Part shown: one piece after another, positions 50,390 to 62,461 of the stretch | Numbering within the stretch: position 1 is the first letter of the stretch | Layout: each line of letters opens with the position of its first letter | Assembly (NCBI GenBank): GCA_001247695.2 | Contig: LGRX02033413.1 | Coordinates: 1 to 64,000, forward strand | DNA length: 64,000 nt | Reading direction: 5' to 3' | DNA from: Cymbomonas tetramitiformis | Taxonomy: Eukaryota; Chlorophyta; Pyramimonadophyceae; Pyramimonadales; Pyramimonadaceae | Position numbers and translations under genes: made by a program | The notes under the pieces: generated by a model | The model's database searches: none | Seen by the model: only the letters and a program-made list of their open reading frames with translations | Told to the model about the DNA's origin: nothing

Positions 50390-52422
50390 TTGATAAGACA
50401 GGAATTAATACAGTTGTTCCAAGGGGAGGAATCCGGGATCCGGTTGAGGCGTATCACCCAGTCCAAGTATTCTCGCACGTACGGCTGCAACACCCACGCC
50501 ACCGCCGACGGCCTTGCATGCCCGTATGCCGAGAAATATGCCTTGGACCCCCATACCGGTTTATGGGATGTTTTCCAAAACGGTTACCCCCACGCCACTA
50601 CCCTTTCCAGCGTGCCAGAGATTGGCATCCCTGCACGTTTTCGATCTACCTTGGACGATATTGCTGCCCTCCACCGTGGAAAGCCCGCCCTCGTCCTCGA
50701 TGCTGTCGTGAAAAAGTTCTGGGATGGGACTGACGACATGAAGGCTGAGCTGCCGACTCTCAAGCAAGTACAAAACTACGTTACCCGATTGAAAGCCGCC
50801 GATAGCCAAGCCATTGACACCGTTGCCCAGCTCACTGAATATGTTAGCAGGCATTCCATGCCCGACAACTTTGATTCCTTCTCCCAATGGGCATCTCACC
50901 AAGAGCGTCACGCCTCGTTCATCGTCTCCTATGAAAGGTGACGGTTTCCCCCCTTCTGCCACTTTGTGTGTACACGCGGATTAAAAAGTAAGGACCAGTC
51001 ATTCAACCTTCGTTCAGTTCCGTTGATCGGTTCGAAGGCGACTTTTCCGCGCCTTACGACCATGGGCTTGTACCCCATGGCTCCGGAGGTTTATCCGCTG
51101 TACACATTTTAGTGAATGCACTGCCTACTTGTTAGCCTGTTTACGTTAGCCTGACTCCTTTATTATGTTACTGACTTCCCTTTGTTCGTTTGCACGTTCT
51201 GTCAGGAGTGATCAGTTTGGACCCGCAATCGCCATGACCAATCTGGTTTTGGGAGAAAATATTCGACGAGAATACGCCAGCCATGCTCCTCATAACGTTT
51301 TCACCGTCAAAGCCGATGCTTCATTTGGAAAGACACAGTCCGACTACGTACTTATTGATATGGGCACCGACGGTGTCACTTTCGAGAAGCCTCACTTGTG
51401 GAAAACGATGGACGACACCCGCAACTGCCCGCGGCAGTCTTTCTATCTTTACATGTACGTCATCGCCAAGAGCGAATCTACTTTTTCCTACGAGGTTGGC
51501 CTTCGAGCTCTCATGAAGTATGCAAAGATCGCCTTTGCCATCGACCTACCGATCTCCATCGTGTGTGGCGACAACATGCGGTCTCTGACTGCCGCCGCCA
51601 ACAATATCGACAATCCTGGCAGTCTTGAGTGCCTGGTGTCCCTGAAAGATGTCGAACACGTTCGACGAAAATACATCGAAAAAGTCCATGAGTAAGTTCC
51701 CGCTCTCATGCTCCTGTTAATATGTTGCCTATCTGCCGTGTTGTGTGTGTAACCATGGATATAAAGCCCGGGCGAACACACTCTAATGGGGCGCAACTCC
51801 GCCGGTCCGGCCGTGGGACCGCGCCCCTGTGTTCCATCCCCGCCATGGACGGCCGGCGTTAGCTCCGGAATGGGGCGCGTCGAGACCGGTGGTAAGTCCT
51901 GTTGGTTACACACTTTTGATAGCTTCTGTTAGTATTTGTTTGATTTAGCATGTCGAATTTGTGTAAGTTTTATTGTTGTTGTGTACTATATGTTCCTGTC
52001 AGTGCTACATGGCTGCTAGTTATTGCAATTTCTGTCACTAAGGTGATTGATTTCTGCGCGCAGGCATGTCCCCGAGCGAGGACTTACGGGATCAGATCAT
52101 TGACGATCGACTGATTTTTGAGGGTGCTCTCACTCTCGAGATGCGTAAGGTTATCGCCGACGTTGCTAAACGGGAATGGGACCTGCTAGGCCTCACCGCG
52201 TTCATATTGTCCGTACGCAACTTTACGCACGGGGAGCACATCATGTTCTTTCGGGGAGCTAGCACCATTCCCGGGATTAAGCCCGACATGCAGTCCGATG
52301 AACGCGGGCATCGTGAGGACCGCCGACTAGTTCCTATAAATGCCACCCACTACCAAACTCTCACACAATCGGTTCCGGCGTTACTGAATTCCCGTGCCTT
52401 CAAGAACAAGGAGACCTTCTAG
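50390..52422 (+). CDS. MULE-like transposase gene (three exons, last junction unclear)
   Basis: Exons: about 50390-50937, 51206-51691 and 52064-52422. The first junction joins in phase at ER|SDQFG (gaaag|gtgacg; gtcag). The N-terminal part has a FLYWCH-like cysteine-histidine arrangement (YGCNTHATADGLACP, NGYPHAT), then a helical region (LPTLKQVQNYVTRLK). The second exon has a MULE-type catalytic look: VFTVKADASFGKTQSDYVLI, then SFYLYMYVIAKSESTFSYEV, VCGDNMRSLTAAANN, and a C...H region (LECLVSLKDVEHVRRKY). The GTAAGT donor at 51692 and the acceptor at 52063 do not keep the frame of the third exon, so that part is frameshifted or mis-assigned. The superfamily call rests on motif spacing only. 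The gypsy element follows tail to tail within 40 bp. Confidence 0.45.
51740..51915. repeat. Small inverted-repeat insertion inside the second intron
   Basis: Ends GTGTGTAACCA and TGGTTACACAC enclose about 150 bp of GC-rich, partly palindromic sequence (GGGGCGCAACTCCGCC region). This looks like a MITE in the intron between 51692 and 52063. No clear target duplication. Confidence 0.5.
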
Positions 52423-52461
52423 AACAAATATACTCATCCCAAATCCTGCGTCAGAGTATGG

Positions 52462-53191
52462 TTAGCCTTCATAGGCAGCTATAATGTCTGCTGCATTGGT
52501 CAGCTCTGTGGCTTTGACCCAGGTGTCATGCTCAGGACCGTAGCCTGCATATCGTACTAAATAGTATTTGACACCTCTAGTGAACTTATCCGAGAGTATA
52601 TGTGATATCTCAAACAGTGGTTGCCCTTCTTCGGTGATCATCTGTGGCAGAGGCAAAGGTGCTTGGATCGAGTCCTTGTACAGCTCTAATCTGGATACAG
52701 GCTGTACCGGATGAATACGGATATCAAGATTTCCGAAATCTAACTCGTATGCACGTCCATGGCTAAGCACTTTGGAAATGGTGAACGGTCCAATATATGG
52801 CTGCTTAAAGTGTCTGCCTGCCTCTGTCAAACCAGTCCATTGAATAAACTCGGTCCGTAAAAGAACTTTCTGCCCAACTGCAAACTGCTTAGGCATGTGA
52901 GTCTTATTGAATCTGGCTTGGCTAATTTCTGCTGCTCGGGAAATGTTGTCTACCGCGTTGGCATGAACAGCCGAGTACTGGTCAAAATGATCTCGAATAG
53001 CTCTTTGTATTGGAACAGGAGCTTCTGGCGGAATAGTGATAACCAGGTCATGAGGCGAAAGTGGTTGCGCCATCGAGTCGAGATAAAATGGTGAATAACC
53101 AGTTGATGCAGAAACGGTATTGTTAATTGCAAACTCCACCAGAGGCAACTTGTCCTCCCACGAATTGGCTGAAGTATCGTTGCAACAACAC
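52462..53191 (-). CDS. Integrase C-terminus and chromodomain (second pol exon)
   Basis: This exon continues the integrase after a probable 86-bp intron. It starts at the CAG acceptor (CCCNDTSANSWEDKLPLVEF), includes the TGYSPFYLDS block and the KVLLRTEF...W region of the integrase C-terminal domain, then ends with a chromodomain (YYLVRYAGYGPEHDTWVKAT) whose aromatic positions are typical for binding methylated histone tails. The stop is at 52462. In chromoviruses this module directs integration to heterochromatin. Confidence 0.85.
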
Positions 53192-53277
53192 CTGAGGATG
53201 AAAAAAAATACTACTTAATCAGTTTATAAACCAGAGGATGGTGAAATCATATCATGAATCAACAATTTGAAAAATAC
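53192..53277 (-). other. Probable 86-bp intron in the gypsy integrase
   Basis: Without removal, pol stops at 53259 after RYFSNC. Removing 53277-53192 (donor CCG|GTATTT, acceptor TCCTCAG) restores EDILR|CCCNDTSANSWEDKLPLVEF, the sequence expected between the DDE core and the LPLVEFA block. The length is not a multiple of three, and the 3' end has a T run before CAG. Confidence 0.65.
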
Positions 53278-56200
53278 CGGAGGATGTCCTCAATGAAGGC
53301 ATGGCTCCTCTCATTGGCAGCATTCGACTGTGGATGGTGTGATGACGTCATGGACAATCTCGTACCAGTAGATTTCCACAGTGTCTGCCAGAATGTAGAG
53401 GTGAATCTGGGGTCTCGATCTGAGATGATGTTCCTCGGAAGACCATGGAGCTTGAAGATATGCTGCATATAGATAGAAGCAGTATGCTGAGCTGTCCAGG
53501 TCATGCTGAAGGGAATGAGATGACAACGATGAGAGAATTGGCACATTACCACAAATATACTGTCGTGCCCATTAGTGGTGATAGGCAGGTCAGTGATCCA
53601 ATCAAGAGATACATCTAGCCATTTTGTCTTAGGCACGGAATATCGTATATGTGCCTGACCATAAGGCTTGTGTCGCCTCGTTTTCTGGCGCTGACAAACG
53701 GGGCACTCCCGAATGTACTTGATGGCTGCCGTTGTCATTCCTGGCCAATAATACCGGCTACGCAGAAGATGAAGCATGCGATTTTTGCCTACATGACCAG
53801 AAATAGTGGCTGAGTGGCACTCATGAAGAAGAATGTGGCGAAGTTGTGTGATCTCACCGTCATCTGTGGGGACTTTAGCTGTTGGTGGAATGTACAGCTG
53901 TCTGCCATATATGGTCTTACGATAGATCAACCCCTGAATGAGCTCGAAGCTGTAGCTGCTGACTGACTGTGATGAAGTCGATGATGTCAGCTTAGCCAAA
54001 ATAGTCTGTGCAAATGTGTCACGATCATACTCGGATATAATGATGTCGTGTAGCTGATGAGCTGATGAAGAAGATATAAGAGCAATGAATGTAGGATCTG
54101 CAGATGGAATGACCTCGCTGATGTCCATATGATGAAGACAATCAGTAAGTTCAAAAAGTGCAGAGATACGCGTGAGTGCGTCTGCAACCTTATTCTTCTC
54201 GCCAGCAATGTGCTCTATACGGAAGTTGTATTCAGAGAGCTCATCCAACCACCGTGCCTGTTTGGGGCTCAGTGTGGATTTGGTCTGGAAATAAACCAGT
54301 GGCTGATGATCTGAGCGTACAATAGTCTCAGGAGCTCCCAACAAGATGTGGCGAAAGAATCGGAAGCCTTCCACAATGGCAAATAGCTCGATCTCAGGAA
54401 TAGGCCAACGTCTCTGTGTATCGGATAGAGTGACGCTGTGATAGCCACATGGCTTCATACCTTTTCCTTGATCCTGGAGTATCACTTGACCAACGTGTGT
54501 GCCTGATCCATCGACCTCCATAATAGATGGCAGTTTCTGATCTGGAAGCTGTAGTACTGGAGCGTTACAGATGGCACTTTTGAGGTTATCAAATGCCTGC
54601 TGCTGCTCAGTTTCCCAGACAAACTCTGCATTATCTTTAAGGAGACGATTGAGAGGCTCGGCAACTTTGGAGAACTTTGGTATGAATCTCCTAAATTGAC
54701 CGACCATGCCCAAGAATGACCGAAGGGATGACTTGCCATCTTTAGCCATACGGCGTAGAGGCTGCTTTCCAACGGTGGGACCATAAGACACTGGAGGCTG
54801 AATTGCCATGACTGCTCGGATTCTGTCTTCGATGATGGATAGGCCTGCTTCAGAGATGTGATGTCCGATAAAGTCTATAGATCTGACGAACAACTCCACC
54901 TTGGAAGGCCTGATGTAGAACTGGTGATCTCTGCAACGCTGGAGGAACTGTCGAACATGCTTCACATGGCTGTCAAAATCTGGACTGTATACAATAGTGT
55001 CGTCCATGAATATGACAAGGAACTGGTCGATGAAGTCAAAGAATGCCCGGTTTCCTACACGAAGTGCTGTTGCAGGAGCATTGGTCAATCCGAAAGGCAT
55101 AACTGTCCATTCATAAGAACCGTATCTGGTGCGAATAGCAGTTTTATGAATGTCGTCTGGATGAATGGGGATTTGGTGGAAGAACTGGTTGAAATCAAAT
55201 CTACTGAACCAGCGTGCTCCCTTAAGCTGTTCAAGAAGGGTATCATGGGGTGGCAACGGATATGTGTCCTTTATGGTGATATTGTTAAGGGCACGATAAT
55301 CGCAACACATCCTCCACTTTCCCCCTGGCTTAGGAGCGAAGATGATTGGGCACCCATATGGTGATGATGATGGACGAAGGATACCCAACTCGACATATTT
55401 AATGATTTGCCGTTTGAGCTCCTCCATCATGGGTACTGGAATGGTACGTACTGGCTGTGATGGTGGCTTATGCCCAGGTTCAATGTTGATTCGATGATAA
55501 CCACCTTCAAACCGTTCTGGCCTATGACCAGCTGGGAGATCCTCCAGGAATATGTCTGAAAATTCTTCTCTCACTTGATCACGTGCTGCTGTGACCTCGG
55601 GGTCTTCCATAGTGGTGTCTGAGTCTGATGCTGCAAAGACCAGTTCACCGTCAACCTCTGAGAGAAAGAAGAGATAAGCTATGGCTTCTTCAGCCGAACC
55701 ACTGGATCGAATGCGACGAAGATGCTTTCTCATGGTGGTAGCGCTGACCAATTCCATTTCAGGAAGGTCATCTGAGTCTGGAGTCTGCTCAACTCTGGAC
55801 AATACTGTGCGAATACTGGAGCCTGATGAATGCTTCCTAGTGATCGTCAGATTTTTGGTCTGAAAGTCAATGTGTGGATTCCTCCTCTCCAACCAATCTT
55901 GACCCAGAATGACAGTGAATGGTTTCATGTCAATGATGTAGAAATCTTCTGTATCCTTATACTTGCCCAAAGAAAATGTAGCCTTGGGAAGATAGGATGT
56001 GCATGGTAGTTGGCTTCCTCCAGCCAATCCCACTGAAAATGATGAAGAATCTGTGGGAGCTATACCAAGCTGAGCAGCGAACTGTCTGTCGATGAAAGAC
56101 GATGTGGCTCCTGGATCTACCAAAATGTGAGTACTCTGTCCATAAACTTTCCCTTTATACAACAACAGCTTCTTCTGTGATTTCAGCTGTGCTGTTTGAG

Positions 56201-56340
56201 ACTGCATCTGTGCGATGTGTTCTGTGGGATTGTCCATCTGCTGAAACTGCAATGTCAGACTGGAAAGGACTTCTTCTGAGATACTCTCAATCCGGCCACT
56301 TGCTTCAGTGGCATCTTCAGGCTGATCTACCCTCGGGGTG
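53278..56340 (-). CDS. Gypsy pol: protease, RT, RNase H, integrase
   Basis: The frame is shifted by one base relative to gag and overlaps its end (open from before 56327), so frameshifting is likely. Protease: THILVDPGATSSFIDRQ. RT: WRMCCDYRALNNITIKDTYP, RFDFNQFFHQIPIHPDDIHK, MPFGLTNAPAT, and catalytic IFMDDTIVYS. RNase H: SIMEVDGSGTHVGQVILQDQ and RSDHQPLVYF. Integrase: HECHSATISGHVGKNRMLHL with C-P-V-C completing the zinc site, then DDE residues in VSLDWITDLP, NIISDRDPRFTS and ANERSHAFIEDILR. A slightly aberrant stretch lies after NAPAT (ALRVGNRAFF). The last exon follows at 53191. Confidence 0.9.
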
Positions 56341-57727
56341 CTCTCAACACCGGTACCTGCGCAGTACCCTGAGAGTTTCCCTGAGGAGCTGGAGCTGATG
56401 GAACTGGATCTGGAGTTGCAACTGCTGCATTGATGCTGTGCTGACTCTTCAGTTCCTTGACCAAGGTGTTGATCGTATTGATGAGTTTGCCAGACCCATC
56501 CTTAGCACCCTGATTCTTCTGTGGCTGTCTCTGATTCTGAAAAGGATTCTGAGCTGGTGGCTTACCCTTGATCTCCTTTCCATCATTGGTCCTGGTGGCA
56601 AAACAATCCTTCTCGATGTGACCAACACGACCACAACGATTGCAGGTCTTATCATTCTGTGATTTTCCTTTTCCTTTTCCTTTGCCCTTGCCTTTACCAC
56701 CTTTTCCTTTGTTCCGATTCTGATTGGAGTTCTGACTGCCACTCTGATTCCAATTCCGATTTCTGTTGGATCTGTCATATGGCTTCTGGCCACGTCCTCT
56801 GTCCTTATCCTTCTTGGATGGACCTCCAGATGACTGCTCCTTCTGACCCCGATAGTGAAGGGTTTCTGATTGCTTTGAGTGAATGACGTAGTTCAAATCA
56901 AGCAATATCTGTGTGGTTTCTTGCCACGACATATTGTTCCTCTGCTCTTCTGTCAGGTATCTGAGCTGGAACTGTCTGCGGAGATCAGAATCCATACTGG
57001 TGACGAATCTGTCCTTTATTAGCACATCATTTAAATCAACTGCTGCTAAAGAAGCCAGTGATGTAAATGTGCGCAAATAATCTGCAAAGGTTTGGGTTCC
57101 TTGAGTCAGTGCCATTAGGTGTTTCTTGGCTACTGATCTCTTATGAGGATTACCAAATTGTCTGAGGAACGTCTGTCTGACCATCTCATAAGTGGCATAT
57201 GGTTGTTGTGCCAAGACCTGGAAATAGTGTCTGTCGTTATTCTGTATGAGAGTAAGAAACACTGTGATCAAATCCTTATCATTGACACCTGGATAAGTGA
57301 ACTGGAAATATCTGTCCACTGTATCCAACCAGACCTCTGCGTCCTGTCCTGATTTGAATTCCCTAGGTGGTGTCATTTTCACCTTGGGGACCAAACTGGG
57401 TGGAGCTGGTGGAGCTGGTGCTGGTACTGAATCTGCATCTGGGTCTACAAAGACCATCGGAGGACTGTCTTCTGTATACTCTGCTTCTGGTGCCTGAGGC
57501 TCATTGGCAGGATCCTTGTACCGGCTCATATCTGGTTTCATGCGACTGACATTGTCATAATAGCCTATGTGGTCATATCTGGTTAGTGTATCGGCATAAC
57601 CAGCAATCCACTTTGGAACCTTAAACCGACTGTATGCATCGTATGAACCAAGTATGTCGAAAAACCAAGTCGAATGATCTGGGTTGATATCAGGAATCTC
57701 ATGCTCTTCCTCTTCGATAGTAACCAT
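56327..57727 (-). CDS. Gypsy gag
   Basis: 466 aa from ATG 57727 (MVTIEEEEHEIPDINPDHST). The middle is a retrotransposon gag domain (FKSGQDAEVWLDTVDRYFQF, RQTFLRQFGNPHKRSVAKKH, TFADYLRTFTSLASLA). A basic, glycine-rich stretch follows, then a CCHC knuckle CNRCGRVGHIEKDC. It ends at 56327 within the pol overlap. The frame is intact. Confidence 0.9.
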   Translation of the reverse strand: MVTIEEEEHEIPDINPDHSTWFFDILGSYDAYSRFKVPKWIAGYADTLTRYDHIGYYDNVSRMKPDMSRYKDPANEPQAPEAEYTEDSPPMVFVDPDADSVPAPAPPAPPSLVPKVKMTPPREFKSGQDAEVWLDTVDRYFQFTYPGVNDKDLITVFLTLIQNNDRHYFQVLAQQPYATYEMVRQTFLRQFGNPHKRSVAKKHLMALTQGTQTFADYLRTFTSLASLAAVDLNDVLIKDRFVTSMDSDLRRQFQLRYLTEEQRNNMSWQETTQILLDLNYVIHSKQSETLHYRGQKEQSSGGPSKKDKDRGRGQKPYDRSNRNRNWNQSGSQNSNQNRNKGKGGKGKGKGKGKGKSQNDKTCNRCGRVGHIEKDCFATRTNDGKEIKGKPPAQNPFQNQRQPQKNQGAKDGSGKLINTINTLVKELKSQHSINAAVATPDPVPSAPAPQGNSQGTAQVPVLRAPRG

Positions 57728-60700
57728 CTAAAAACAAAACACAGCACAAAAAATACCTTCAGCTAATTGTCTAACTGAGTGTGTGTGATTTATATGTTAT
57801 ATATGGTATATCGGTATGTTTACATACATGTATTATATTCGTACATAATAATGAGGTAAGTATATATATATATCCACCTTCTTCCCCCCTCAAGGAAGTG
57901 TGTGATATAGTGGCAGTTGTCAATTGCCAATACCTCAAAATAGCATGCATTCCTTATAGGAATCATCTGCCACAGTTCTTGGGTTGTTGCCCGATACATA
58001 ATCATGTTTGTGTCAAAAACAGCATGATATGTTAATGCCAAATACGAAGTTTATCGAAATTATAGTGGTATTTAGGGCATATATAGTTACAGTGGCCCTT
58101 ATACCCCATAATGTGGTTAGGGTGTTACATAGTATCAGTAACCCTAATATAGGTAAAAAATAAGCAGTATAATGTTTTTGCAAAGATTTTTAAGCAAAAC
58201 TGCATTTAATACCTACATGAATGTAAGGTGGTTTTCAGGAGGTACGTTACACCCCTGTTACACACATTTAATTTTAGGGTGTTACAGGGCGTTACACATG
58301 CTGCATAAATCAGGGATTGTTATTTGATAGGTAAATATTCATTTTAGCAAAAAAAATCAATCCGAAATTTTCAAAATGTGTTTTACGTACAGCATTTTGA
58401 GCGATTTATTGTTACAGCAATATGTATACCCCTACATATTCCACACCCAATATCTATGGCGTTACACGAGATATGACATGTGTCATTATGATTTCCTGAT
58501 ACCTCAATAGGTATAAAATCATAATTTTAAATAAAATGGGCACACATTTTTCATTTTGAAATCATGCGTGGAGCATTTTTACCCATTTTACAGCTTTTTC
58601 AGCTATCTAAAATATTGCCTCGGTGACATATCTCAGTGTATATGTGGAATGTAAAGTACAGAATCACTGGAAGGAACTTCACGTTTGCACATGACAAATT
58701 TCATAGCAAATAAGTGAGTTGTGCTGTATATCAACATTTATGGTTGACAGCATTCTGGGTTTTACTGATTCAAACCCATGCACAGCAAATGTACTTTTCT
58801 GATTATGTATAGATTTATCAACTTAAGTGGGAACATCCATTCAGGAACATCCACTTCAGTGATATTTGTCAACCTATGATTTGTTCTGAGCATAGGTCTG
58901 TGCTTTTAAGATTTATCAAAGTGATATATCTTATTTAGAACAAATCTGGACTTTGCTGGATATAATCACAGCAACTTGACACAGCACATTTATGTGTGGG
59001 TGTTGTCCTTAACACTATTGTCAGATATCATGTAAATACTGATATGTGTGTTGCATGCAATTGATCTGATCAAGTCTGATTCAACTGTCAATATGCAACG
59101 TAGTTGTTGTAGTTGCTCCAGCGATGATATGTGGGATGAGACGAGTGGACTGCACCCAACAGTTACCAGTGTTTTATGGGTGCAGTATTTTGCCTTCGGG
59201 TCTGGAGATAACTCCATCCAGCCCTACAGCATGTTGTCTTATCCTGTTCCCTTATGTATCGCCATCATTGACACTTTCCACGCACATGTGTTTGGAAAGT
59301 GGTATCCATATTACCATATACAATATAGTTGATCTATTCACTCTGAGTCAGTGAATCTCAACATGTATAATGAATGCTAGTGTATGTGCAGTGTGTAGTA
59401 CTGCTGATTAGTACTTATGCCAGTGTGTGTGTGTGTTTACTTGTACACACTTTGCAGGATATGTTCTGGGTATCACAATATCCTAGACAATTTATCATGC
59501 AAGACAGTCAGCATACCATGTACTGATTACATCTAACATGATATATCAAGTTTAGGGATCATTGTAATTTCATGCTAATCTCATTACAAAATGAGTTGCT
59601 GGATAGATTTTACATGAAGCTCAGGTGAGCATTCCATCCAGTAATCCACCATAGAATGTACATGTGATCTGGAGAGCATCTCGGCTCCACCAGGACATGA
59701 CAAACTAATTATGGTGTTAAGACTACTTTCGGGCACCCTTTGCTACATGGATTCGAATATAGACTAGCATTCACTGCAATATGCTTATGCTCTATGTACT
59801 ACAGCTGGTATCGTGATCAAGCTGTACAGTATAATAAAGCATGTACAATTCACAATCAATGCAATCATTCAGCATAAGATATGTGCATGGTATAAAAGTG
59901 TATGCACTGCATGTTGATGATTGCTGTGAGTGAAATAAGTGCATGTGTGTGTGTGCTGATCCGCACACACATGTTGTGAACAGATCATTGTGCTGCTAAT
60001 AAGCATAATGCTGATGATTAAAGTATTTGTGCAGTCATCAGAACACTTTGGAATTTGCTGCAGTATGATAATAATACATTCACAGCAACATAGTGGTAAT
60101 GTATCCAAAGCAGTATGTATCCACAGCATAACGATCATGTGTCCACAGCATTCCTGCATGTATACAATCATTCTGCATATGATTTCGACGCGCGTATACA
60201 TATGTGCTTCTCACTGCATGTAAACACATCAAAAATTGTACGCGCTAAAATCGAGCGTTCTTCGCATGTGACGAAATCATGAAGAACGTATATCGTGCTG
60301 ACAGGCCATAAATCATTGTACGCGCTGGTATTGTAAACAGTGCGAAGGAATTATTTGCAAAAATCGCTGATGTACGTCGCATACGAATGCGAGCGCGCTG
60401 CTGATGAAAAGCATGTATTGTCGTCGCCATTCATCAGCGCATGATACGAGCGCTGACATGTATACGAATCAAAATTCTGTCGATGACCACTATGTAATAT
60501 ATCATTCTGGACAATTTTCGAACGTGATTCATACAAGCGCGCGCATGCTGCGATTCACTTCTGTAAAAATATGCGACCATCGCGCATGCTGCCATCTGCA
60601 AATTAGTGACCATCGCGCATCAACATGTATGAAGCCGTACAAAAAGTAATTTAGTGCAATTATGAAAATCGTGATACTGCGCTGATGATTTTCCGCGCGA

Positions 60701-61425
60701 AAACGATTTCGCCGCTGATTTATCGCATCTGCGAACATGCATACATTTGCGAACCATTTATGCGAATACGTTTCATTGCTGCGCCGATGTATGCCATGTG
60801 CACACCTTATCGCGTATATGTGCGATCAGCTGTTTCTGCGTGTGCGCTGCGAAAAATCTCCTCGCGCAATCTCTGCGTTGTCGATATGCGAGCGTATATT
60901 ATTCGAGCTGCAGATATTCAATATTACTGCGAGCGCTGTCGCTTATGCGCCCACCTGCAAACCTGCGAACAATATGAAATATGCTACGTCTATCGCTGCA
61001 CCCACTTGAGTTCTCGAGTATCGTGCCTTGACGAGTTTCTTTTAGAATACCATCTGATACGGCGAGATAAACAGGCGCCGTGAATATATTATCAGTATAC
61101 AAATAAACACTGCAAAGTTGGACAGCAATGCAAGTGTACGGATGAGCGGGTTTGTGAGTGCAGTCTCTGTAAGAAGATCTGCTGAAGCACAACGCTTCCT
61201 CACTTTTGTACCATACGTCTCCCATCATCTTAGATGGTACCGCCATTGGGTTGTGAACCCGAGACGTAGGTTGAACGACCAGCATGGTAATAACGACTAG
61301 TTCGTTCATGCTGCGCATGCGAGTTCCGCGCATGCTGAAAGCCAAGATGGTTCTTGTTTGTATTCAAGATGTATCTTTGCTTTGCCATCTTCGAGTTCGA
61401 CATACGAACTCTCGATGACAGGGAT
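57728..61425. other. AT-rich intergenic region upstream of the gypsy element
   Basis: No gene is supported over 3.7 kb. Between 58100 and 58470 the word GTTACA(C) recurs about eight times, including GGGTGTTACAGGGCGTTACAC. The minus-strand TGTAACACCCTAACC at about 58130 is typical of an LTR start. From 60180 to 61080 the sequence changes character, with many scattered GCGC, TCGC and CATGCG words; its open frames on both strands look like products of composition. Confidence 0.45.
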
Positions 61426-61665
61426 GCCTGATGATATGACATTATCATCTGGCGACATGTACAGTCATCGTCGACCGTACTGACGACTGTCATATTAATA
61501 TATGACGCGACTCGACATGTACAGTCATGATCGACCATACTGTCGACTGTCATAATAATATATGACACGACCGACTGTCATAATAATATATGACATGACA
61601 TGGTATGACATGTCTGACAGGTATGACACGTATGACACATATGTCATCGGTCATGACCCTGACAG
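61426..61665. repeat. Repeats of ATATATGACxxGAC and CTGTCATA
   Basis: GACATGTACAGTCATCGTCG is repeated once at a spacing of about 70 bp, followed by three copies of GACTGTCATAATAATATATG-type sequence and then a run of TATGACA words. Several of these pair with one another as inverted repeats. Confidence 0.6.
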
Positions 61666-61667
61666 GG

Positions 61668-61745
61668 TTCCATTCACATATGTGTCATATGTGTCATATG
61701 TGTCATGCAAGCTGGGCTATGTAGCCGCAGCTGATTAGAAAACTG
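61668..61745 (+). repeat. First copy of a dispersed repeat
   Basis: Starts GGGTTCCATTCACATATGT and includes GCAAGCTGGGCTATGTAGCC. It recurs at 62490-62566 with small indels, 820 bp downstream, so the two copies flank the terminal exon at 61924-62045. They may be remains of LTRs or of a duplicated insertion. Confidence 0.65.
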
Positions 61746-61923
61746 ATGGTTTTCTGATCAGTGTAGTATGACAGGCAGTATGACTGTCATACGGAGCAGA
61801 TCTGAAAACTGAGGTTTTCTGATCAGTCGGAGGCCTAAGAGGCCAGCAACGGGACTGAGAAGGCTTCTTGCCGTGTTACTGTGAGTGTGTGGACTTTCCC
61901 ACCCGCCCTCCCTTGTGCTTCAG

Positions 61924-62045
61924 GTACGGATGTGGAGAGGCCGCTTTCAGTGCAGGAGCTGCAGGACTTGGAGGACCTGGAGCAGCTGGGCTCTGAGCTG
62001 GAGGCTGTGCAGATCCGGCCCGCAGAGGGGCAGTCGGCTCATTAG
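61924..62045 (+). CDS. Terminal exon of a host gene
   Basis: A pyrimidine-rich acceptor (CCCTTGTGCTTCAG) precedes a GC-rich exon that reads TDVERPLSVQELQDLEDLEQ and then LGSELEAVQIRPAEGQSAH before TAG at 62045. Leucine and glutamate spacing suggests a short coiled coil. The upstream exons are not visible, perhaps displaced by the repeats to the left. Codon choice (CTG, GAG, CAG) resembles that of the 20-kb gene. A TGTAA signal follows at 62462. No family is recognised. Confidence 0.5.
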
Positions 62046-62461
62046 AGTGTAGGTAGAGGAGACTAGGACCTGTGCCTGTTCAGTGCCGACCGTTGTGATG
62101 AGAGGTAGCTATAGTTATCCTTCGATGGGGGGCTGCGAAGCTGCCTCATGCTGCTTCTCATCTAGGCACTGTTCAGTAGGCTTTGCTAGGTGATGGCTTT
62201 GTTATTGCTGTCGTGCCTGACTCTGTGCTGGAGCGGGTAATTATGCTTTTTGAGGGTTTCAGCCCTAGCTTAGCATTTTAGGTCCATAGTCTGTACTCTT
62301 TAGGGTAATGATAGTTATTTGCAGGCCTCAGTCCTTTGGCACGAGGGGCGTGTGCCCGCATGCAGAAGGCTGGGGTCAGCAGTCGGGTCGTGGGACCCTG
62401 ATTCCTGTCTGGCGGGAGTCCTTGGTTGTGGCACTTCTGGATTTTTCGTATTATTATTTTT

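Larger units (their letters stand above)
52462..57727 (-). mobile_element. Ty3/gypsy chromovirus, interior only
   Basis: Gag, protease, RT, RNase H, integrase and C-terminal chromodomain lie in order on the minus strand, which places the element among the chromoviruses. The 3' LTR should lie below 52462, but the MULE-like exon ends only 39 bp away, so that LTR is missing or very short. A candidate 5' LTR start (TGTAACACCCTAACC on the minus strand) lies at about 58130. No matching LTR pair was found. Confidence 0.8.

Noticed and set aside
54858..55364. Plus-strand frame of 168 codons inside the gypsy element
   Set aside because: It is antisense to the RT domain, which is clearly coding.
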